Shown here: positions 10,253 through 19,569 of the stretch, in pieces
Numbering within the stretch: the stretch's first letter is position 1
Layout: each line of letters starts with the position of its first letter
DNA from: Pseudomonas sp. Bout1
Lineage (GTDB): Bacteria; Pseudomonadota; Gammaproteobacteria; Pseudomonadales; Pseudomonadaceae
Assembly (NCBI RefSeq): GCF_034314165.1
Contig: NZ_JAVIWK010000001.1
Span: forward strand, 6,091,001 to 6,155,000
Reading direction: 5' to 3'
Length of the DNA stretch: 64,000 nt
Position numbers and translations under genes: made by a program
Notes under the pieces: generated by a model
Databases searched by the model: none
What the model saw: only the letters and a program-made list of their open reading frames with translations
What the model was told of the DNA's origin: nothing

Positions 10253-10870
10253 TTACAGAACGTCGAGCAGCTCGACGTCGAACACCAGAACGCTGTGCGG
10301 CGGGATGCTGCCAACGCCTTGAGCGCCGTAAGCCAGTTCGCTCGGCACGTACAGACGCCATTTGCTGCCGGCATTCATCAGTTGCAGGGCTTCGGTCCAG
10401 CCGGCGATCACGCCGCCAACCGGGAATTCTGCAGGCTGGCCGCGCTCGTAGGAGCTGTCGAACACAGTGCCGTCGATCAGGGTGCCGTGGTAGTGGGTAC
10501 GCACCTGGTCTTCACGGGTCGGCTTGGCGCCGCTACCTGCAGTCAGCACTTCAAATTGCAGGCCGGAAGCCAGGGTGGTGATGCCATCACGCTTGGCATT
10601 GTCAGCCAGGAAAGCCAGGCCTTCGCCAGCAGCCGCTTCAGCCTTGGCAGCCGCTTCAGCTTGCATGATTTCGCGGATGACCTTGAAGCTGGCGGCCATT
10701 TGCTCTTGGTCCACACGGCTAGGCTTGCCGGCGAAAGCGTCGGTCAGGCCAGCCAGGATCGCGTCCAGGCTCACGCCCGGTGGCGGGTTGTCGCGCAGTT
10801 GGTCGCCCAACTGACGGCCAATGCCGTAGCTCACGCGGGTTTCGTCGGTGGACAGATTAACTTCGGACAT
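10253..10870 (-). CDS. fklB: FKBP-type peptidyl-prolyl isomerase, FklB family
   Basis: This 205-residue prolyl cis-trans isomerase has an N-terminal dimerisation domain (SYGIGRQLGDQL, AFAGKPSRV). A C-terminal FKBP fold follows, with VRTHYHGTLIDGTVFDSSYERG, EFPVGGVIAGWTEAL and YVPSELAYGAQG. No signal peptide is seen, so it is likely cytoplasmic, as for FklB. I prefer the ATG at 10870 (MSEVNLSTDETRVSYG) over an upstream ATG at 10909 because it gives the family N-terminus. The position matches PA4572. Confidence 0.93.
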   Translation of the reverse strand: MSEVNLSTDETRVSYGIGRQLGDQLRDNPPPGVSLDAILAGLTDAFAGKPSRVDQEQMAASFKVIREIMQAEAAAKAEAAAGEGLAFLADNAKRDGITTLASGLQFEVLTAGSGAKPTREDQVRTHYHGTLIDGTVFDSSYERGQPAEFPVGGVIAGWTEALQLMNAGSKWRLYVPSELAYGAQGVGSIPPHSVLVFDVELLDVL

Positions 10871-10983
10871 GGAAAGGCTCCGCTGTAGGACGACACGGGT
10901 GTCGTCCAAACTAAAAGGGCGAGCAGACTAGCACACAAGCCCCGCCCTTGATGAGCCCGGCGCTGGAGAGCGCCAGGGGGTAA

Positions 10984-11472
10984 TTAATGCTTGGTGAGTT
11001 TGTCCAGGTAGCCCATGGCAAACGCCGATACGACAAAGGTCATGTGAATAATCACGTACCACTTCAAGTGCTCGGGGTCGACGTTCTTGGCGTCCATGAA
11101 GACCCGCAGCAAATGGATCGACGAAATCGCCACGATCGACGCTGCGACTTTCATCTTCAGCGACGAGGAATCCATGGTCCCCAGCCAGTTGAGCTTCTCT
11201 TTGCTTTCGTCGATATCGAGCTGGGAAACGAAGTTCTCGTAGCCGCTGATCATCACCATCACCAACAGGCCGCCCACCAGGGCCATGTCGATCAACGACA
11301 GCAGCACCAGGATCACATCCGACTCGCTCATGGAGAACACCATGGGAATCACATGGAACACTTCCTGGAAGAACTTCAACCCCAGCGCCAGCAGCCCCAA
11401 GGACAACCCGAAATAGATCGGCGCCAACAGCCAGCGTGAGGCATACATTGCGTTTTCGATAAAGCGTTCCAT
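10984..11472 (-). CDS. UPF0114 (YqhA-type) membrane protein
   Basis: This 162-residue inner-membrane protein has three or four hydrophobic segments (around residues 13-33, 53-75, 107-125 and 137-155). It contains the family-typical [25 protein letters not shown]. The family function is unknown. Its position matches PA4574. It starts at 11472, divergent from the lipoprotein gene that follows, with 139 bases between them. Confidence 0.9.
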   Translation of the reverse strand: MERFIENAMYASRWLLAPIYFGLSLGLLALGLKFFQEVFHVIPMVFSMSESDVILVLLSLIDMALVGGLLVMVMISGYENFVSQLDIDESKEKLNWLGTMDSSSLKMKVAASIVAISSIHLLRVFMDAKNVDPEHLKWYVIIHMTFVVSAFAMGYLDKLTKH

Positions 11473-11638
11473 TGAATCTCACACAGCTTGGCTAAAAATG
11501 GCGCCGAGTATACCAGCCGCGTCCAAACCCCAGAAACCGTCGAGAAAACTGATCTGGACGGCATCTGTAAAAGAATTTTTCTGCTAGTGTCGAGCTCATC
11601 AACTCGGCTCGATGATGTCGGACAGGAAACCTCAGATA

Positions 11639-13474
11639 ATGGATGTGCGAACCCCTTTGGCCAGCATTGGCTTGTGCGCGGCCTTGCTGATGGGCAGCGG
11701 TTGTTCCCCAAGCGATGAACACAAGCAAGCCAGCCTCGAAGAGAAAACCGCCAAGTTCGAACAATCCCTGGACGCCATCCAGGACCCCAAGCTCAAGGAC
11801 GCTGTATCCGAACTCGGTGGCTCGCTGCTCTTACTGGAACGGGCACGGGTCAAGCTCGCCACCAAGCCCATCGAAGCCGACTACAGCGAAGACGCGCTGG
11901 CGCTGCTCAAGCATTACCCCACGCCCCAGGCCCTGGTGGATACCTACATCAATGGCCTGTTTGTGCTGCGCAAGGCCTCCCACTCGGACTACCTGACCGA
12001 CCTGCAGCCGATCTTCCCGTTCAACTTCAACGTGCCCGACCAATTCCCCTTCCCCCACGGCCTGGAATGGCAGTCGGTGACCTTGAGCAACAACAAGGTC
12101 ATCCCCTTCCAGCCGGAATGGTCGGAAACCGACCCGGGCATCCAATTGAGCCCCACCAGCTCCAACCTGACCAACCCCGATGACCTGACGGTGACGTACC
12201 CGTTCGTCGAAGGCGTCGAGACTGAAAACAAGAGCCAACCACAGCCCGTTAGCCTCAAGGGCAAAGTGGAAGTGATCGCCCCGCGCAAAGTCTTCACTTT
12301 CGACTTGTCGAAAAAAGACGTGGGCCGCAAGCGCACCGAAGAAAACGTCACGATTACCCTGTTGGCCCTGGAAAAAAACTACGCCGAGATCGAACTGACC
12401 AACAGCGCCCCGCTGGCGCCGGAAATCGCGGACGAATCGCCAAACCCGATGCTGGTGCAGGCGCGTGACACCACCGGGCAATTTCTCTCGCGCTCCGGGT
12501 CAATCAACGAAAACGCCGCGCAACTGGCGTTCTATGAAAAACAGCTGGCTGAAATGCAAAAGCAGACGACCTGGTCCGACGCCTTTGAAAAGCAGTTGGA
12601 AGACGAGCAGAAAGCCTTCGAACACAAGCAGGGCAGCCACTACACCAAGGTGTATTTCAATGGATTGATTGACGATGTGCACGTCAGCGTCCTCGACTTT
12701 TCCCAAGCCACCGTGACTCGCAAGGACCTGGACCTGCCCGTGCGGCGCTTCGACAAAAACAGCCTGGAGAAAAGCGTACAGCCCCTGCCGATGCCAGTCA
12801 CCGTGTATGACGACCAGGCCGCCGACTGGCTAAAGGACGCCACCCTGTCCGAAGACCAACTGAAGAAAAGCGTCACCATCAACCAGTCGGTGGATGACGC
12901 CAGCGCGGCGCACGTCGAGTTCGACCACCCCTACACCTTCAACGACGACCTGCTAGGCGACGACCGCGGTGGTGGCGACGCCCCCGTGACCTTCCTCACC
13001 GCCAACGACGAAGGCAAGCTGGGCGAGCCGATCGAACTGCCCGCCGAAGCCTACGAGGTTGACCCGGGCCGTGGCACCATCACCTATGACCTGAACCTGT
13101 TCCCCGAAAACCCGGGGTATGCGGTGGGATCGATGCCGCTGTTCCTGGCCACCATCGAAAAAGGCAGCGTCACTGCCGGGCAATTACCCAAAGGCCTGGA
13201 GCTGAAAGACAACGCGCTGATTGTCGATCAGAAGCTGTTCCCCGCTGATAGCTGGAGGTTCTATGCCAAGGATGCCAGCGGCAATTACGTGAAGGAAATC
13301 CTCGGCGTCAGCCACCGGGCCGCGGAGTACGGCACGGCGTTGTTCGACGTGCATTACTTCTACGGCCAGCCGACTACATTGGAAACCTACCAGCGCACCG
13401 GCCTGGACACGGTGCAGTATGGGTTCGAGGTGAAGCTGGACAAACCCGAGGCAGCCCCTGCCCCCAAGCCATAG
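11639..13474 (+). CDS. Unrecognised large lipoprotein
   Basis: I do not recognise the family. From the ATG at 11639 it encodes 611 residues. An upstream in-frame ATG at 11612 is possible but less likely. The N-terminus MDVRTPLASIGLCAALLMGS ends in GCSPSDEHKQ, an imperfect lipobox pointing to lipidation at that Cys. A charged, probably helical stretch follows (EEKTAKFEQSLDAIQDPKLKD). The rest is mostly soluble and beta-rich with aspartate-rich turns. It has no transmembrane segments, no cysteine clusters and a proline-rich end (PEAAPAPKP). The last 22 codons were duplicated downstream by the tandem repeat at 13407-13928. Confidence 0.8.
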   Translation: MDVRTPLASIGLCAALLMGSGCSPSDEHKQASLEEKTAKFEQSLDAIQDPKLKDAVSELGGSLLLLERARVKLATKPIEADYSEDALALLKHYPTPQALVDTYINGLFVLRKASHSDYLTDLQPIFPFNFNVPDQFPFPHGLEWQSVTLSNNKVIPFQPEWSETDPGIQLSPTSSNLTNPDDLTVTYPFVEGVETENKSQPQPVSLKGKVEVIAPRKVFTFDLSKKDVGRKRTEENVTITLLALEKNYAEIELTNSAPLAPEIADESPNPMLVQARDTTGQFLSRSGSINENAAQLAFYEKQLAEMQKQTTWSDAFEKQLEDEQKAFEHKQGSHYTKVYFNGLIDDVHVSVLDFSQATVTRKDLDLPVRRFDKNSLEKSVQPLPMPVTVYDDQAADWLKDATLSEDQLKKSVTINQSVDDASAAHVEFDHPYTFNDDLLGDDRGGGDAPVTFLTANDEGKLGEPIELPAEAYEVDPGRGTITYDLNLFPENPGYAVGSMPLFLATIEKGSVTAGQLPKGLELKDNALIVDQKLFPADSWRFYAKDASGNYVKEILGVSHRAAEYGTALFDVHYFYGQPTTLETYQRTGLDTVQYGFEVKLDKPEAAPAPKP

Positions 13475-13487
13475 AACACAACCCCGT

Positions 13488-13612
13488 CCCCGTAGCAGCT
13501 GTCGAGCGCCAGCGAGGCTGCGTCGGGTGCGAACGGGGCTCGGAGTCAGACACGATGTCGGCGGTGCGGCCGACGCAGCCTCGCTGGCGCTCGACAGCTG
13601 CTACGGGGTGTG
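13488..13612. repeat. Palindromic repeat, GTAGCAGCTGTCGAGC family
   Basis: GTAGCAGCTGTCGAGCGCCA with AGCGAGGCTGCGTCGG is mirrored by CCGACGCAGCCTCGCT and GGCGCTCGACAGCTGCTAC. It lies within unit 1 of the tandem duplication. The same family occurs at 30036-30154. Confidence 0.85.
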
Positions 13613-13751
13613 CGGTCAGCGGATATCACTCAGCGCCGTTTGCCGCCCGCCATTGAGCTGTCGCAAACACGGTGCAGTATGGGTTCGAGGTGAAGCTGGA
13701 CAAACCCGACGCAGCCCCTGCCCCCAAGCCATAGAACACAACTCCCCATCC

Positions 13752-13870
13752 CCGTAGCAGCTGTCGAGCGCCAGCGAGGCTGCGTCGGGTACGAACGGGG
13801 CTCGGAGTCAGACACGATGTCGGCGGTGCGGCCGACGCAGCCTCGCTGGCGCTCGACAGCTGCTACGGGG
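13752..13870. repeat. Palindromic repeat, second copy
   Basis: This is the same palindrome as at 13488-13612, carried in unit 2 of the tandem duplication and almost identical. Confidence 0.85.
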
Positions 13871-13877
13871 TGTGCGG

Positions 13878-14204
13878 TCAGCGGATATCGTTTAGCGCCG
13901 TTTGCCGCCCACCGTTGAGCTGTCGCAAGTGCGCTTGCAGGTGCACGCACCAGATCTGCGGGTCGTCTGCCAGCTCGTAACCGTGCAGAGTCAGGCTATC
14001 AACAATCGAATCGAGAATGGTTTGTGCCACGAAAGGTCCATGGAACGGGCCTTGGGACTTGATGGTGGAAGGCTGCTCACCGGTCATTCCGGCGGCAAAC
14101 AACAAGGTCCACATCCCGGTATCCCCCGCAAGAGGGCGAATGGAACATTCGATACGGGTGACCAGGCCCAGGCACTGGCGGGTAAGGCAGAGGTTGCGCG
14201 ACAT
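13878..14204 (-). CDS. Conserved small protein, PA4575-type
   Basis: This 108-residue protein of unknown function sits where PA4575 lies in P. aeruginosa, between the UPF0114 gene and the Lon-related protease. It has cysteines at residues 6, 11 and 20 and near residue 85, and a region TLLFAAGMTGEQPSTIKSQG, with no signal peptide or clear membrane span. Its 3' end (RQLNGGRQTALNDIR) is repeated with one change in unit 1 of the tandem duplication. A terminator separates it from the upstream protease gene. Confidence 0.7.
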   Translation of the reverse strand: MSRNLCLTRQCLGLVTRIECSIRPLAGDTGMWTLLFAAGMTGEQPSTIKSQGPFHGPFVAQTILDSIVDSLTLHGYELADDPQIWCVHLQAHLRQLNGGRQTALNDIR

Positions 14205-14365
14205 GGCGGCGACCCTCGGTAGATCCGGTGTTCAGCCTCGCAGGGCAAGACTGTCTCTATCCAGCGACTCCTGTGGATATCCCTTGAGCTGAGAATAGAA
14301 GAAACCCGGTACAAACCAAGGCGGGGGGACCAACGGACGACTGCCTTCCAGGTGGCGTCAAAAAT

Positions 14366-14401
14366 ATGCCGAAGGAGCCGGATCGCCGGCCCCTTCGGCA
14401 T
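14366..14401 (-). terminator. Terminator after the Lon-related protease gene
   Basis: Read on the minus strand, ATGCCGAAGGGGCCGG / CCGGCTCCTTCGGCAT with the loop CGAT is followed by ATTTTTG. It starts 4 bases after the protease stop. Confidence 0.85.
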
Positions 14402-14404
14402 TGA

Positions 14405-16843
14405 TTACACCGGCTTGGCCTCAGCCAGCGCTTCCAGTGCCAGTTCCTTCTCGGCTTCCTTCAGATCATCTTCACTGATCATCTCGGCAATCGCCCGCAG
14501 ACGCTCGACCACCCGAGCATTGACGCTGCCTTCCGGGAATTGCCCCTCCTCGTCCGGCGAACCGGCCGGCTCGCCCACCAGCAGGCTCAAGGCCTCGTCG
14601 GCCTGGCGCACGGCGTACACATGGAACTGCCCCTGCCGCACGGCCTGCAACACCTTCTCATCGAGCATCAGCGTCGCGACGTTGGCCTGGGGAATGATCG
14701 CCCCCTGCTCGCCGGTCAGCCCGCGAGCTTCGCAAAGACGGAAGAAGCCTTCGATCTTCTCGTTGACCCCGCCCACTGCCTGCACTTCACCAAACTGGTT
14801 GATCGAGCCGGTGATAGCAAAGCATTGCTTGAGCGGCGTCTTCGACAGGGCCGAGATCAAGGTGCACGCCTCGCCCAGGGATGCGCTGTCGCCGTCGACA
14901 TAACCGTAGGACTGCTCCAGGGCGATACTCGCCGAGATCGCCAGCGGGAATTCCTGGGCATAACGGCTGCCCAGGTAACCGGTAAGGATCATCACGCCCT
15001 TGGAGTGGATCGGCTGGCCGAGGTTTACTTCACGCTCGATATCGACGATGCCGCTGCCACCCGGGTACACCGAGGCAGAGATCCGCGCCGGCACACCGAA
15101 CGCTGAGTCACCGACCTCCAGCACCGTCAGCCCGTTGCACTTGCCCACTGCCGCACCGGCCGTGTCGATCAGGATCACCCCGGCGAGCATGTCGTCGAGA
15201 ATCCGCGCCGACACCCGCCCGGTGCGCGTGGCCTTGGCCTTGAGCGCGCGCTCGATGTGCCCGGCATCCGTGCGCTCATCACCCGCCAGGTGACGAATGA
15301 AATCCGCTTCGCTGACCAACTGGAACAAATCACCAATACGCGCCGACAAGCGTCCCTGGTTCTCCGCCAGACGCGCGCTGTAAGTGGCCAGGCGGGCAAC
15401 CGCATCCGAGGTCAACGGCGCCATGCCCTCTTCCGAGGTGCGGGTTTTCAGCAGCTGGGCGAACTGCTCCAGGCTTTCATCCACCATCGGGATGTCTTCG
15501 TCAAAGTCGACCAGCACCCGGAACATCTCCTGAAAGTCCGGATCGGCGTCTTGCAGCGCGTAGTACAGCTGGCGGGAGCCAATGATGATGACCTTGAGCT
15601 GCAACGGGATCACTTGCGGGTTGAGGGTCACGGTGGCCAGGCGGCCCAGTTCGCCCAACGGTGACTCCATCTTCAGCTTGCGCGATTGCAGGGCACGCTT
15701 GAGGGCGTCCCACACAAACGGCTCACTGAGCATTTTCTCGGCTTCCAGGATCAGGAAGCCGCCATTGGCACGGTGCAGCGCACCCGGGCGCAACTGGCGG
15801 TAAGTGGTGTAGAGCGCACCCTGGTCGGTGCTGTATTCAATACGGCCGAACAGGTTGTCGTAGGTCGGATGCGGCTCGAACACCACCGGCGCACCACCGT
15901 TGACCGGATGACCTACCACCAGGCTCGGGCAGTACTGTTCTTCCAGCAACTTGCGGGCCTGGGCGTCGGTTTTCGCGTCGTCCACCAACTGCTCGACCAC
16001 GGTTTTCAGCAGGTACACCTGCATCGCCTGCAAGTAGCCGCAGACCGCCCCGTTCTCCGCATACTTTTCCGAAAGCGGCGACAACAATGGCTGCAAGGCC
16101 AGCGTGATGGTTTCTTCGTTGAACTGGCGCATCTGGTTATTGGACTCGCGCTTCCACTGGGGCAGGCTGGCGAGTTCTTCGTTGAGGCGTTCTTCAAGCT
16201 CGGAAATATCGGTGTGGAAACGCTCGCGATCGGCTTCCGGCAACTGCGAGAACTCGGCCTCGTCCAGCGCCTTGCCGTCGAGCATCGGGGTAAACGCGAT
16301 GTTGGTGCTGTCACGGTACAGCGCCACGTCCTTTTCCAGGGCCAGGCGCTCGATTACGTCCAGGGCGCGGTCGTAGCGCTGGTTGAAGGCACGGTCGATG
16401 GCGCTTTTGCGCTGTTGATACGTCGGGTGTTCAAACACGGCCGGAAAAGTCGCGACCAGGTTGTCGATCAGGCCGTTGATATCGCTGATGAACGCGGCAG
16501 CACCGCCCGCAGGCAGTTCCAGCGCCCGGGGTTCGCGAGGCTCATCGAAATTATTGACATAGACCCAATCGGCCGGGGTCTGCAGGCGCTTGCCTTCGGC
16601 CTTGAGGTAGCGTTTGACGAACGAAAAGCGCCCGGTACCAGGCTCGCCCATCACAAATACGTTGTAACCGGGGCGTGGCATGGCCACACCGAACTGCAAG
16701 GCTTCGACCGCACGTTCCTGGCCAAGCACACCGCGAAAGGGCTCCAAATCATTGGTGGTCGAGAAGCTGAACTGTTCAGCGGAAAAAGGACGAGTCAGCG
16801 CTTCGGGCGCTAGACGCAAGCTGGCAGCAACAGGATCAGGCAT
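14405..16843 (-). CDS. Lon-related ATP-dependent protease (PA4576-type)
   Basis: This 812-residue protein is a cytosolic AAA+ protease related to Lon but lacking the classical Lon N-domain. A nucleotide-binding region lies near residues 60-80 and carries GEPGTGRFS, with arginine where Walker A usually has lysine. The C-terminal Lon proteolytic domain has GDSASLGE with the catalytic Ser653, and GGVNEKIEGF with Lys696. Ser and Lys are 43 residues apart, as in E. coli Lon. A coiled, glutamate-rich insertion lies at about residues 150-260. The substrates are unknown. The gene is monocistronic, with its own terminator. Confidence 0.9.
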   Translation of the reverse strand: MPDPVAASLRLAPEALTRPFSAEQFSFSTTNDLEPFRGVLGQERAVEALQFGVAMPRPGYNVFVMGEPGTGRFSFVKRYLKAEGKRLQTPADWVYVNNFDEPREPRALELPAGGAAAFISDINGLIDNLVATFPAVFEHPTYQQRKSAIDRAFNQRYDRALDVIERLALEKDVALYRDSTNIAFTPMLDGKALDEAEFSQLPEADRERFHTDISELEERLNEELASLPQWKRESNNQMRQFNEETITLALQPLLSPLSEKYAENGAVCGYLQAMQVYLLKTVVEQLVDDAKTDAQARKLLEEQYCPSLVVGHPVNGGAPVVFEPHPTYDNLFGRIEYSTDQGALYTTYRQLRPGALHRANGGFLILEAEKMLSEPFVWDALKRALQSRKLKMESPLGELGRLATVTLNPQVIPLQLKVIIIGSRQLYYALQDADPDFQEMFRVLVDFDEDIPMVDESLEQFAQLLKTRTSEEGMAPLTSDAVARLATYSARLAENQGRLSARIGDLFQLVSEADFIRHLAGDERTDAGHIERALKAKATRTGRVSARILDDMLAGVILIDTAGAAVGKCNGLTVLEVGDSAFGVPARISASVYPGGSGIVDIEREVNLGQPIHSKGVMILTGYLGSRYAQEFPLAISASIALEQSYGYVDGDSASLGEACTLISALSKTPLKQCFAITGSINQFGEVQAVGGVNEKIEGFFRLCEARGLTGEQGAIIPQANVATLMLDEKVLQAVRQGQFHVYAVRQADEALSLLVGEPAGSPDEEGQFPEGSVNARVVERLRAIAEMISEDDLKEAEKELALEALAEAKPV

Positions 16844-17110
16844 CGGGCTTCCTTACATCAGGCGGGGCAGATGTCGGCATTCTGGCGCCGGGTATGGCTG
16901 GCTGGCAAGGCACGGCTTAGGGAAAGCATAGCCCTGGGATCGAGGCCGTAAAAAAACCCCGTATTTATGGCTTGTTTCACAAAAAGTCACGGAACCCTTG
17001 GATCGTGCCTAAACTCCAAACTGCGCGGGTTGGACTAATAACCGGCCCCTAGGGCGCTTCGAAGCGCCTGAACCCTTGTCCATTGGTTTGCACACAAAGA
17101 GAACAAAGCT

Positions 17111-17599
17111 ATGAAACGGATCCTTCTCGGTACTCTCTTCACCGTCGTCTCCCTCAATGCAATGGCTGAAGCGCCAGGTGGCCCGAACTGCGGTTGGGGC
17201 AACATGCTGTTCGAAGGCCAACGCGGCACTCCCGCTCACTTCCTGGCTTCCACCACCAACGGTACTTCGGGCAACGCCACCTTCGGCATGACCTCGGGCA
17301 CCAACGGCTGTAACACCAACAGCGCACTGACCTACGGCGGCAAATCGTGGATTGCCATGAATGGCATGATGAACGAGCTGTCCGAAGACATGGCCAAGGG
17401 TAACGGCGAAGCGCTGACCACCTACGCCGTGGTACTGGGCGTTGCTCCTGAAGACCGCGAGCACTTTGCCGCTGTGACTCACGAGCACTTCCAGCAAATC
17501 TTCAGCAAGGCTGACGTAACCGCTGATGACGTGCATAACAACACCCTGGCTGTACTGAAAAGCGACACCCGTCTGGCGAAATACGCTACCCAGGCTTAA
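17111..17599 (+). CDS. DUF3015 family exported protein
   Basis: This 162-residue protein has a clear signal peptide (MKRILLGTLFTVVSLNAMA, cleavage before EAPGG), so it is periplasmic or outer-membrane associated. The mature part has GPNCGWGNMLFEGQRGTPAH, a glycine-, threonine- and asparagine-rich region and two conserved cysteines, which match DUF3015. Its function is unknown. It is followed by a terminator and then by a DUF4105 gene, as I recall for PA4578-PA4579. Confidence 0.9.
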   Translation: MKRILLGTLFTVVSLNAMAEAPGGPNCGWGNMLFEGQRGTPAHFLASTTNGTSGNATFGMTSGTNGCNTNSALTYGGKSWIAMNGMMNELSEDMAKGNGEALTTYAVVLGVAPEDREHFAAVTHEHFQQIFSKADVTADDVHNNTLAVLKSDTRLAKYATQA

Positions 17600-17608
17600 G
17601 CTCGACCC

Positions 17609-17638
17609 ACCCGTGCCTTTCGAGGCACGGGTTTTATT
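17609..17638 (+). terminator. Terminator after the DUF3015 gene
   Basis: CCCGTGCCT-TTCG-AGGCACGGG is followed by TTTTATTATTTTT. It starts 10 bases after the stop. Confidence 0.88.
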
Positions 17639-17693
17639 ATTTTTGGACCTGCCTCCCCTTTGGGTCTTTTTTATCTCGACTTAAGTTGCCCAC

Positions 17694-19547
17694 ATGCTCA
17701 AACGCCTTGCCTACCTGGCACTCTTCGCCTGCGCCCCGCTGTATGCGGCGCCGCACCTTGATGATCAACGTTTGCAGCAACTGGCCAACGACCCGTTCTG
17801 GCTTTCGCTGGGGCATTACGAGTCCGGCAAGTTCGAAGGCTGGCGCAGTTATGTCAGCGACAAGAAATTCTTCCTCGCACCCGATGGCGCCCACCATCCG
17901 GACCAGGAACTGAAGGCCACCGTAGAGGCACTGTATGCCCCGGCCAGCCTCGGCGAAAAACACACCCAATGCGTTTACCCGGCACGCACCCGCTGGCTCA
18001 AGGACCAGTTGCACCTGACTGACCTGCCGGCGCTGGAATGCAAGGAATTCAAGCAATGGTTCAAGGACGTCGCCCCCCACAGCGCGGTGATGATCTTCCC
18101 GGCGGCCTACCTCAACAGTCCGTCGTCAATGTTCGGCCACACCCTGCTGCGCATCGACCAGGCTGACGTGCAGAGCAACAACACCGCCCTGCTCAGCTAC
18201 GCGATCAACTTCGGCGCCTACATCGAAGGCTCGGACAACAGCATCCTCTACGCCTGGAAGGGCCTGATGGGCGGCTATCCGGGCTTGTTTGCCCTGGTGC
18301 CCTACCAGGAAAAACTCTCGGAATACCGTAGCCTGGAAAACCGCGACCTGTGGGAATACCGCCTGAACCTGACCCAGGTCGAGACCGAGCGCATGGTCGA
18401 GCACGTGTGGGAGCTCAAGCAGATCCAGTTCGACTACTTCTTCTTCGACGAAAACTGCTCCTATCGCCTGCTGGAACTGCTGCAAGTGGCCCGCCCAAGC
18501 CTGCGGCTGACCGAACAGTTCCCGCTGACCGCCATCCCCACCGACACGGTCAAAGCCGTGAAAGAAGCCGGCCTGGTGGAGAAAATCGACTATCGCCCAT
18601 CCCGTGAGCGCGAACTGCTGGAACGTGCCAAGCCGCTGGACAGCGACGAGCAGCAATGGGTGCTGAAGATCAGCGACGACCAGAAACAACTGCAAGACCC
18701 GGCCTTCAAGACCATCGCCAAAGAGCGCCAGGCCCTGATCATCGACGCCGCCTACCGCCTCGGCCGCTACCGCGCCAACGGTTTGGAGCGCGACACCGAA
18801 CGTTCGCAGCGCAGCTTCGAACTGCTGCGGGCAATCAACCAGAACCCGGCGCCCGACCTGAACATCGAACGCCCTGGGCTGCCCGAAGACGGCCACGAAT
18901 CCCGCACCTGGCAAGCCGGCATCGGCACCCGCGGCGACAAGGCCTTCGGCGAATACGGCCTGCGCATGGCCTACCACGACCTGAATGACAACGCCGAAGG
19001 CTTCCCCCTGGGCGCACAGATCGAAATCCTGCAAATGAAACTGCGCCAGTACGAAGGCAATCACTGGCAGTTGCAGCAACTGGACCTGGCGACGATTCGC
19101 TCACTGACCCCGCGCAACGAACTGCTGCAGCCTTGGTCCTGGCAAGTCACCGGCGGCCTTGAGCGCGTACCGGGCAAGCATGACGATGAAACGCTGGTCA
19201 GCCACGTCAACGGCGGCGCCGGCGGCACCTGGCAACTGCGCGACGACATGCTCGGCTTCGCCCTCGGCACTGTGCGCGTGGAACACAACAGCGACTTTGG
19301 CGAAGCGATCTCCCCGGCGGCCGGGTTCAATACGGGTGTGCTGTGGCGCAACCCGCTGGGCAACCTGAGCCTGGAAGCCAAGGGTGATTTCTTCACCAAT
19401 GGCGAAGTGCGGCGCAGTATCAGCCTGAATCAACAGTGGGAATTGTCGCGCAACCTGGGGCTGAGATTGAGTGCCCAGCGTGAATACAGCCACCTGGCGA
19501 CACCGGTGAACGAGGTGATGCTGGAGGTGAAGTGGTATCACTATTAA
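17694..19547 (+). CDS. DUF4105 (Lnb N-terminal-like) envelope protein
   Basis: This 617-residue protein has a signal peptide (MLKRLAYLALFACAPLYAAP). Its N-terminal domain resembles DUF4105, the domain shared with lipoprotein N-acyltransferase Lnb. Visible features are an NSPSSMFGHTLLRID stretch with a conserved His and an FDENCSYRLLELL stretch with a conserved Cys, the kind of Cys-His residues expected of this fold. The C-terminal half (about 390-617) has alternating hydrophobic strands ending in HLATPVNEVMLEVKWYHY, which suggests an outer-membrane beta-barrel. It follows the DUF3015 gene. The enzymatic role here is not established. Confidence 0.82.
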   Translation: MLKRLAYLALFACAPLYAAPHLDDQRLQQLANDPFWLSLGHYESGKFEGWRSYVSDKKFFLAPDGAHHPDQELKATVEALYAPASLGEKHTQCVYPARTRWLKDQLHLTDLPALECKEFKQWFKDVAPHSAVMIFPAAYLNSPSSMFGHTLLRIDQADVQSNNTALLSYAINFGAYIEGSDNSILYAWKGLMGGYPGLFALVPYQEKLSEYRSLENRDLWEYRLNLTQVETERMVEHVWELKQIQFDYFFFDENCSYRLLELLQVARPSLRLTEQFPLTAIPTDTVKAVKEAGLVEKIDYRPSRERELLERAKPLDSDEQQWVLKISDDQKQLQDPAFKTIAKERQALIIDAAYRLGRYRANGLERDTERSQRSFELLRAINQNPAPDLNIERPGLPEDGHESRTWQAGIGTRGDKAFGEYGLRMAYHDLNDNAEGFPLGAQIEILQMKLRQYEGNHWQLQQLDLATIRSLTPRNELLQPWSWQVTGGLERVPGKHDDETLVSHVNGGAGGTWQLRDDMLGFALGTVRVEHNSDFGEAISPAAGFNTGVLWRNPLGNLSLEAKGDFFTNGEVRRSISLNQQWELSRNLGLRLSAQREYSHLATPVNEVMLEVKWYHY

Positions 19548-19569
19548 TCCGTCAGGAGCTTCAACAGAC

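Larger units (their letters stand above)
13407..13928. repeat. 260-bp tandem duplication
   Basis: Unit 1 (13407-13666) and unit 2 (13667-13928) are nearly identical direct copies, differing by a few substitutions and a 2-base insertion. Each carries the last 22 codons and stop of the upstream lipoprotein gene, a palindromic repeat, and the last 15 codons and stop of the convergent gene. The intact upstream gene uses unit 1 and the intact downstream gene uses unit 2. The inner copies are non-functional gene ends. Confidence 0.9.
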
